Of a DNA stretch of 10,627 bases, positions 6,512 to 10,627 are shown piece after piece. The notes beneath the pieces are model-generated. The model saw nothing but the letters and a program-made list of their open reading frames with translations. It searched no databases and had not been told where the DNA came from. The position numbers and the translations under genes were made by a program. How positions within the stretch are numbered: position 1 is the first letter of the stretch; each line of letters begins with the position of its first letter. Source of the DNA: Chrysiogenia bacterium (GTDB taxonomy: Bacteria; JAGRBM01); NCBI GenBank assembly GCA_020434085.1, contig JAGRBM010000305.1, positions 1 to 10,627 of the forward strand, in the 5' to 3' direction.

Positions 6512-6515
6512 CGGG

Positions 6516-8027
6516 TTATTCGATGCCGAGCAGGAAGTTGCCCAGAAGACGCACTCCGTAGCCCGTCGCGCCCTCGGGGTAGGACGCTGACGCGCTGTCT
6601 AACCAAGCCGGACCGGCGATGTCAAGGTGCGCCCAGGGGGTGTCCCCGACGGCCTCGTGCAGGAACAGCGCGGCGTGAATGGCGTCGCCGTAGCGCTCGC
6701 CAATGTTACGCAGATCGGCCACTTCCGATTCGAGCTCGGGGCGGTAGAGAATCTCCAGCGGCAGCGGCCACAGGCGCTCGCCGGCGATGTCGGAGGCCAT
6801 GAGCACCGACTCGGCCAGGCCGTCGTCGTTGCAGAACAGGCCCGCCACCTGGGGGCCAAGGCCCACCATGCACGAGCCTGTCAGCGTGGCAAGGTCGATG
6901 ATGCAGTCGGGCTCCAGGCTCCGGGCATAAGCCAGGGCATCGGCCAGAATGAGCCGTCCCTCGGCGTCGGTGTCGGCCACCTCGACGCTCTTTCCGCTCG
7001 CAGAGGGGAAGACGTCGCCGGGCTTGATCGCCTTGTTGGAGATCGAGTTCTCGGCCATCGGAATGATGCCGATGACCTTGCAGGCGGGCTTGATCTTCGT
7101 GCAGGCCAGCAGCGTGGCGATCACTGCGGCGGCGCCGCCCTTGTCGCCCTTCATGCCGACGATGCTCTCGGGATTGCGCTTGAGATCGATGCCGCCGGTA
7201 TCAAAGGTAATCCCCTTGCCCACGAGCACGACCGTCTTGCTGGTGCGCTGCTCGGGCTTGTAGCTCAGCTTGACGACACGGGGCTCTTCGGCGCTGCCCT
7301 GCCCCACTGCCAGCAGCAGGTGCATGTCGTGGGCGGCGATGCGCTTTACCTTCCAGACCTCGGCCTGCACCCCGGCGGGACCGGCAAGCTTGGCGACTTC
7401 CTCGGCGAAGGTCGGCGGCGTGAGATCGGCGCCGGGCGCGTTGGTCAGGTCACGCGCCAGGTTGGCGCCGTCGGCAAGTGCCTGGGCGATGCCCGCAAGG
7501 CGCTGGAGTTCGTCGATCTCGCCCTGGACGATGATGACGACCTTCTCGACGGGCTTGGCTTCCTTGATGCGGCTTTCCGGCAGGTAGGTCGCGCACTGGT
7601 AACCACCGAGGACGAAGCCATCGATGATCGGGCCGATGGCCTCGGCCAGGTCTTCGCCGCCAAGCGCCGGCAACGCGGCCACAGCGGGGAATTCCCCGCC
7701 GCGCAGCTTGCGGGCGGCCTGCGCAAAGCCGCGTTCTACCGCGAGGCGGTCGAGCCGGTCGCGCTTGCCAAGGCCCACCAGCACCAGCGTGCCCGGCAGT
7801 CCGTCGGCGTTGCTCGTAACAATCTGCACCTGGCCGCGCTTGGCTTCGAAGCCGGCAGCCTGCACGAGCGCGGCGATCTTCGTCTCCGTCTCGGAGCCCT
7901 CGAGCGGGGCGATGAGGGCGGGCTTGCCGTCGTCACAGATTCCCACGAGAAGGACGGGCGCGGGCGCTTCGTCTTCGAGCGTGGCGGGGGATGAGAACTC
8001 CCATGCGATCTCCACCGGGTTAATCAT
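6516..8027 (-). CDS. pepA: Leucyl aminopeptidase, peptidase family M17
   Basis: A 503-residue cytosolic metallo-aminopeptidase that removes N-terminal residues, especially Leu, from peptides, usually as a hexamer with two metal ions per active site. Length matches the family (about 500). The less conserved N-terminal domain covers roughly residues 1-180 and includes an NAPG motif at 196-199. The metal ligands are in place: Lys271 and Asp276 (VGKGITFDTGG), Asp295 (GMKGDKGGAA), Asp354 and Glu356 (DTDAEGRL). The catalytic Lys283 and Arg358 are also present. The signature is normally NTDAEGRL; here the first residue is Asp, and MKxDM is MKGDK. Both are conservative enough to expect activity. The ATG at 8025-8027 overlaps the stop of the Fe-S gene upstream (ATGA), so the two are co-translated. 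Confidence 0.95.
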   Translation of the reverse strand: MINPVEIAWEFSSPATLEDEAPAPVLLVGICDDGKPALIAPLEGSETETKIAALVQAAGFEAKRGQVQIVTSNADGLPGTLVLVGLGKRDRLDRLAVERGFAQAARKLRGGEFPAVAALPALGGEDLAEAIGPIIDGFVLGGYQCATYLPESRIKEAKPVEKVVIIVQGEIDELQRLAGIAQALADGANLARDLTNAPGADLTPPTFAEEVAKLAGPAGVQAEVWKVKRIAAHDMHLLLAVGQGSAEEPRVVKLSYKPEQRTSKTVVLVGKGITFDTGGIDLKRNPESIVGMKGDKGGAAAVIATLLACTKIKPACKVIGIIPMAENSISNKAIKPGDVFPSASGKSVEVADTDAEGRLILADALAYARSLEPDCIIDLATLTGSCMVGLGPQVAGLFCNDDGLAESVLMASDIAGERLWPLPLEILYRPELESEVADLRNIGERYGDAIHAALFLHEAVGDTPWAHLDIAGPAWLDSASASYPEGATGYGVRLLGNFLLGIE

Positions 8028-8509
8028 GCGGCAAGGTGCTCCTTGGCAGTCTTTGAATTCTCTACGCGAGTCTCGCCCATGTAGGCGTCATATTCACTGA
8101 GGTGGCGGCGCATCATGGCGACGGTGGCCGCAAGGTCCACGCCGCGCGGGCAGGCCGTGGCGAACGAGGCGGGGTTCTCCCACCCGGCGAGAATCGCCCG
8201 GGCCGCCTTGTAATCGGGCATCGATCGCGAGAGACAGAGCGCCAGGTCCCGCGGGGTGGCCCGGCGGGGGTCGTAGCGCTGCTCGGAGCTGAAGAAGGGG
8301 TGCAGGCAGGCATCGCAGCCGATGCAGCGTTCCATCTTCGGCAGGCCCTCGCGCTCGGAGGCGGAAATCAACGTAATCCCGTCCCCGGCGTAGTTTTCGA
8401 GGAATTTTTCGAGTCCCGGGCGCCGATGGAAGGGCGAGAGCGCCTTCAAAAGGTGGATCGCATAGCGCCAACCCAGGAATATCAGGGCATTTATTCGTCG
8501 CCAGGACAT
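8024..8509 (-). CDS. Small 4Fe-4S cluster protein, divergent ferredoxin-like, function unknown
   Basis: A 161-residue protein with an amphipathic N-terminal helix (RRINALIFLGWRYAIHLL) and then CIGCDACLHP at residues 62-71. This gives Cys62, Cys65 and Cys68 in the CxxCxxC order, but the usual fourth Cys before Pro is missing. A distant Cys120-Pro121 (ATACPRGVDL) probably supplies the fourth ligand, with Cys92 spare. One 4Fe-4S cluster is therefore likely, where HdrC-, SdhB- or NuoI-like relatives carry two. The segment before the cluster faintly resembles NuoI. I cannot name the protein; electron transfer near the membrane is a reasonable inference. ATG 8507-8509 has AGGGGAAG 10 nt upstream, and a plausible sigma70 promoter lies at 8546-8574. 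It overlaps the aminopeptidase gene by ATGA. Confidence 0.75.
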   Translation of the reverse strand: MSWRRINALIFLGWRYAIHLLKALSPFHRRPGLEKFLENYAGDGITLISASEREGLPKMERCIGCDACLHPFFSSEQRYDPRRATPRDLALCLSRSMPDYKAARAILAGWENPASFATACPRGVDLAATVAMMRRHLSEYDAYMGETRVENSKTAKEHLAA

Positions 8510-8545
8510 GAAAAACGGACTTCCCCTCAGCCTTCTTACGGCTCG

Positions 8546-8574
8546 ATAGTGCCCGTTGCCGCGGGTTTGGTCAA
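8546..8574 (-). promoter_or_regulatory. Candidate sigma70 promoter for the Fe-S/aminopeptidase operon
   Basis: Read on the minus strand: TTGACC (8569-8574), a 17-nt spacer, then CACTAT (8546-8551), about 37 nt before the Fe-S gene start. The -35 matches consensus at 5 of 6 positions and the -10 at 3 of 6. Spacing and position fit a real promoter downstream of the toxin gene. Confidence 0.4.
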
Positions 8575-8613
8575 CCGGGGCTCTTTGGCGTCAAAGAAGA
8601 GGGCAGGACGGGC

Positions 8614-8925
8614 CTACCACGATTCAATACCCTCGATATCCATACTTCCATGCAGGATCCGAACAATTTCCACACCATCGCTGAGTGACCGATAGAAGAT
8701 GAGGTAGTTTCCTACGGGATGGCTTCGAAGGTTGAGATCCGCGAGTGCAGGTTCTTCGCGAGGCCGGTCCATCTGTGGATATTTTGCCAGCAACTCAAAC
8801 TTTGCTCGAATGAGGTCGACAAATTCGTCGGCAGCACGGGGGTTCTCTCGCTCAATCCAGACGCCGATATTCACCAAATCCTCATTGGCTCGAGGACGAA
8901 CGAGTATTCGGGCTCTCCGGGTCAC
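8614..8925 (-). CDS. parE: ParE/RelE-superfamily toxin
   Basis: A 103-residue protein of the ParE/RelE fold. It shows the typical run ILVRPRANEDLVNIGVWI, two helices to about residue 48, then YPQMDRPREE, LRSHPVGNYLIFYR and VEIVRILHGSMD, which match the beta-sheet core of ParE toxins. ParE members poison DNA gyrase, while related RelE members cut ribosome-bound mRNA; ParE is favoured by the ParD-like partner. The start is a GTG at 8923-8925 directly after the TAA of the antitoxin, with no gap, so the toxin depends on antitoxin translation. GC content is visibly lower than in the neighbours (about 47-53% in sampled 60-base lines, against about 68% in the aminopeptidase gene), suggesting acquisition by transfer. 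Confidence 0.9.
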   Translation of the reverse strand: MTRRARILVRPRANEDLVNIGVWIERENPRAADEFVDLIRAKFELLAKYPQMDRPREEPALADLNLRSHPVGNYLIFYRSLSDGVEIVRILHGSMDIEGIESW

Positions 8926-9168
8926 TTACTTGCTGCGGGATTTGGCGCGGCGCTTGATGTCGGCACGAAGCTTCTTTGCATCAAACGGCTGGGGCTCTCC
9001 ACTCTCTAGTCCCTGAAGCAGCGCACTTCGAAGCGCCAACGCCCGTTCCTCGCGGGCCTCCATCAACCGAAGTGCCTCGCGGATCACCTCGCTCGCCGAC
9101 GTGTACCTGCCCGAAGCGACCTTCTCATTGATGAGTGCTTCGAGTTCGGGGGTCAGGGATACATTCAT
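8926..9168 (-). CDS. parD: ParD-family antitoxin (ribbon-helix-helix)
   Basis: An 80-residue antitoxin. The N-terminal MNVSLTPELEALINEKVASG and YTSASEVIREALRLME form the ribbon-helix-helix DNA-binding unit of ParD/CopG proteins, residues 1-40. The C-terminal part, rich in Arg, Lys and Glu, should wrap and neutralise the toxin. A good Shine-Dalgarno (GAGAGG) precedes the ATG by about 7 nt. It is the first gene of the pair and probably represses its own promoter through the inverted repeat at 9208-9222. Confidence 0.92.
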   Translation of the reverse strand: MNVSLTPELEALINEKVASGRYTSASEVIREALRLMEAREERALALRSALLQGLESGEPQPFDAKKLRADIKRRAKSRSK

Positions 9169-9193
9169 GGCACGAACCTCTCACGCTGCCACA

Positions 9194-9199
9194 ACTATA
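9194..9199 (-). promoter_or_regulatory. Candidate -10 element of the parDE promoter
   Basis: TATAGT on the minus strand, 5 of 6 matches to TATAAT, 26 nt before the antitoxin ATG in a short AT-rich island. No good -35 is seen at 16-18 nt (the hexamer there is TAGCGA). Confidence 0.45.
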
Positions 9200-9207
9200 A
9201 CCAAAAA

Positions 9208-9222
9208 TAGCAATATTCGCTA
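9208..9222. promoter_or_regulatory. Candidate ParD operator (TAGC-N7-GCTA inverted repeat)
   Basis: TAGCAATATTCGCTA has perfect 4-bp arms around an AT-rich centre. It spans the spacer and the -35 position relative to the TATAGT element, where a repressor would block RNA polymerase. Autoregulation by the antitoxin is usual for parDE modules; this site is inferred from position and symmetry. Confidence 0.4.
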
Positions 9223-9248
9223 CAACACGCCCCCAATCTCCAACAAGC

Positions 9249-9278
9249 AAAAGAGGGCGGCCCCGCCGGGCCGCCCTC
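9249..9278 (-). terminator. Rho-independent terminator of the reductase gene
   Basis: An 11-bp perfect GC stem, GAGGGCGGCCC (9253-9263) with GGGCCGCCCTC (9268-9278), around a 4-nt loop. On the minus strand the stem is followed by TTTT and then GCTTG. It lies about 33 nt after the reductase stop and separates that gene from parDE. Confidence 0.82.
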
Positions 9279-9310
9279 GGGCTATCTGCAATCGGGCCGG
9301 ATCCGGGCCC

Positions 9311-10627
9311 TCAGGCCTTCTTGATCAGAATCCGGTAGTGGTCGTTGTGGTCGCCCTCTTCGAGGACCTGGTGACCCTCGCCCGAGACCGAGCGCGGGAC
9401 GTTGGTGGCGGGCTCTCCCTGGTCCACCCAGACTTCGAGCACTTCGCCGCCGTTCATCTGTTCCAGACGCAGCTTGGTCTTCACGAAATTCATCGGGCAG
9501 GCCACGCCGCGCAGGTCGTAGAGGTTCTCCTTGCCCTCGGTCACCGGGCGGCTCTCACCGCCCTTGGCCTGGGGCTTGGTTCCCAGCGCGCTGACCGTGC
9601 CGCCAGAATCGTTGGCGCGCTTGTGGATGTTGTGGCACTCGTCGACGAAGGCCAGCGCGTCGGCGACGTGCTTCTTCGCGTCGGCTTCGGCGCCGTGCGC
9701 GGCCGCTTCATTGACCAGGCGATCGGGCATGTCGCGGAAGGTGTCTTCCATCACCGAGGTGTCGATCACGTTGTAGATGAACTTGTGACCCACCTCGAAG
9801 CGGCGGCGGTCCTCGATGCCCACGGTATAGAGCAGCGCGCGGCAGGCGTGGTAGACCGATTCGTCGGCCGCCTCGGAGGCGCGCTGCCACTCGCCGGCCT
9901 TCATCGCTTCCTTGGCCTTGAAGCTGAAGTGATCGGCCTCGTTGAAGATCTCCGTGACGGTGTCGATCATGGCGCCGGCGCACTCGCCCACGCCACGGTC
10001 CGCCAGCGAGAAGGGCTCGGCGTGTTCCCAGTCGAGGTATTTGTCACGGTCGGATGCGAAGGTACCGATTTCCGTGAACGGGGTGAGTTTCTCGCGCCAC
10101 CAGCCCTTTTCGTAACCGGTCGCCCATTCCTTGAAGCTCTGGCCGTCCTTGCGCTCGGAGGCGAAGGTCTCGACGATCCACTTCACGGCCTCGGGCGCGC
10201 GCTTGGTCGGCAGCTTGATGACGCTCTGTCCGAGGCTCGCGGTGCCCTGACCCCAGCCGCCGCCGATGAGAACGTCGACGTGGGGAACGAGGCGACCGTG
10301 AACCTTCTTCGAGTTGCCGTAGAAACCCAGCGCCGCGATGTGGTGCTGACCGCAGGAGTTCGGGCAACCCGAGATCTTGATGTCCATGCCCTCGAGGTAT
10401 TTCTCCGGCATGGTGTCGAGAACGTCGCCGATCGCCTTGCCAAGACCCTGGGAGGAAGTGATGCCCAGGTTGCAGGTGTCCGTGCCCGGGCAGGCCATGA
10501 CGTTACGCAGACGCAGCGCGCCGGGATTGGCCATGCCGATGGCCTTGAGCCCTGCGTGCAGGTCCTTGAGGTCCTTGGTCTTGACGCCGCGAATGAGCAG
10601 GTTCTGGTCCTGCGTCACGCGGATGGA
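9311..10627 (-). CDS. Siroheme/4Fe-4S sulfite or nitrite reductase fused to HEPN-like and TusA-like domains (5' truncated)
   Basis: The frame is open to the window edge, so only the last 438 residues are seen; a GTG at 10618 is not taken as the start. Counting from the edge, RVTQDQNLLIRGV (residues 3-15) is typical reductase sequence. The cluster/siroheme ligands follow as CPGTDTC (Cys46, Cys52) and CPNSC (Cys88, Cys92), the C-x5-C...C-x3-C pattern of NirA/CysI-type enzymes that reduce sulfite or nitrite by six electrons. Residues about 232-336 are helical, with SVYHACRALLYTVGIEDRRR and a later FVDECHNIHKR, resembling a HEPN fold. A Gly/Ser/Lys-rich linker leads to a TusA-like domain (about 368-438), YDLRGVACPMNFVKTKLRL, with the sulfur-carrier Cys377-Pro378. 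The TusA fusion favours sulfite over nitrite as substrate, but this is inference. Its terminator is at 9249-9278. Confidence 0.88.
   Translation of the reverse strand, partial: SIRVTQDQNLLIRGVKTKDLKDLHAGLKAIGMANPGALRLRNVMACPGTDTCNLGITSSQGLGKAIGDVLDTMPEKYLEGMDIKISGCPNSCGQHHIAALGFYGNSKKVHGRLVPHVDVLIGGGWGQGTASLGQSVIKLPTKRAPEAVKWIVETFASERKDGQSFKEWATGYEKGWWREKLTPFTEIGTFASDRDKYLDWEHAEPFSLADRGVGECAGAMIDTVTEIFNEADHFSFKAKEAMKAGEWQRASEAADESVYHACRALLYTVGIEDRRRFEVGHKFIYNVIDTSVMEDTFRDMPDRLVNEAAAHGAEADAKKHVADALAFVDECHNIHKRANDSGGTVSALGTKPQAKGGESRPVTEGKENLYDLRGVACPMNFVKTKLRLEQMNGGEVLEVWVDQGEPATNVPRSVSGEGHQVLEEGDHNDHYRILIKKA

Noticed and set aside
6627-7994. Long plus-strand open frame of 455 codons
   Set aside because: It lies wholly antisense to the leucyl aminopeptidase gene, whose motifs are complete. 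Its own translation shows no family pattern and is a by-product of GC-rich codon use.
8581-8601. Hairpin CTCTTTG-GCGT-CAAAG(A)AGAG after the toxin stop
   Set aside because: The stem is AT-containing with a bulge and has no T-run on the minus strand, so it is not a convincing terminator.

Overview
The window is GC-rich, densely coding bacterial DNA with ordinary bacterial signals: Shine-Dalgarno sites, ATGA overlaps and hairpin terminators. A PilZ protein of the short single-domain type, c-type cytochromes, a siroheme reductase and a stand-alone receiver suggest a respiring Gram-negative bacterium of deltaproteobacterial or Myxococcota-like grade. That placement is an inference from gene content and composition and is weak. 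No tRNA, rRNA, CRISPR array, insertion sequence or prophage was seen.

Layout. (1) 3-994, plus strand: the 3' end of an unrecognised gene, then a BadH/FabG-like short-chain dehydrogenase 2 nt downstream. (2) 1002-2702, minus strand: a compact operon of a SAM methyltransferase with an N-terminal zinc-ribbon-like segment, a secreted monoheme cytochrome c and a probable lipoprotein cytochrome c starting at TTG. (3) 2822-5240, plus strand: a stand-alone response regulator overlaps by ATGA a Ycf46-type AAA ATPase; a PilZ (c-di-GMP receptor) gene follows after 140 bp, then a strong bidirectional terminator. (4) 5330-8509, minus strand: an Fe-S protein overlaps by ATGA a leucyl aminopeptidase (M17); 106 bp further on is an archaeal-type (type II) glyceraldehyde-3-phosphate dehydrogenase homologue. 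(5) 8614-9168, minus strand: a ParD/ParE toxin-antitoxin pair of visibly lower GC with its own AT-rich promoter and a candidate operator. (6) 9311-10627, minus strand: the C-terminal part of a siroheme/4Fe-4S sulfite or nitrite reductase fused to a helical HEPN-like segment and a C-terminal TusA-like sulfur-carrier domain, followed by its own terminator.

The genes do not form one pathway. The most interesting units are the receiver/Ycf46-type ATPase pair (a phospho-signal probably tied to an AAA remodelling ATPase), the reductase-helical-TusA fusion (sulfite chemistry linked to sulfur carriage in one chain), and the archaeal-type GAPDH in a bacterial setting. Nothing here can be declared a wholly new system from sequence alone.
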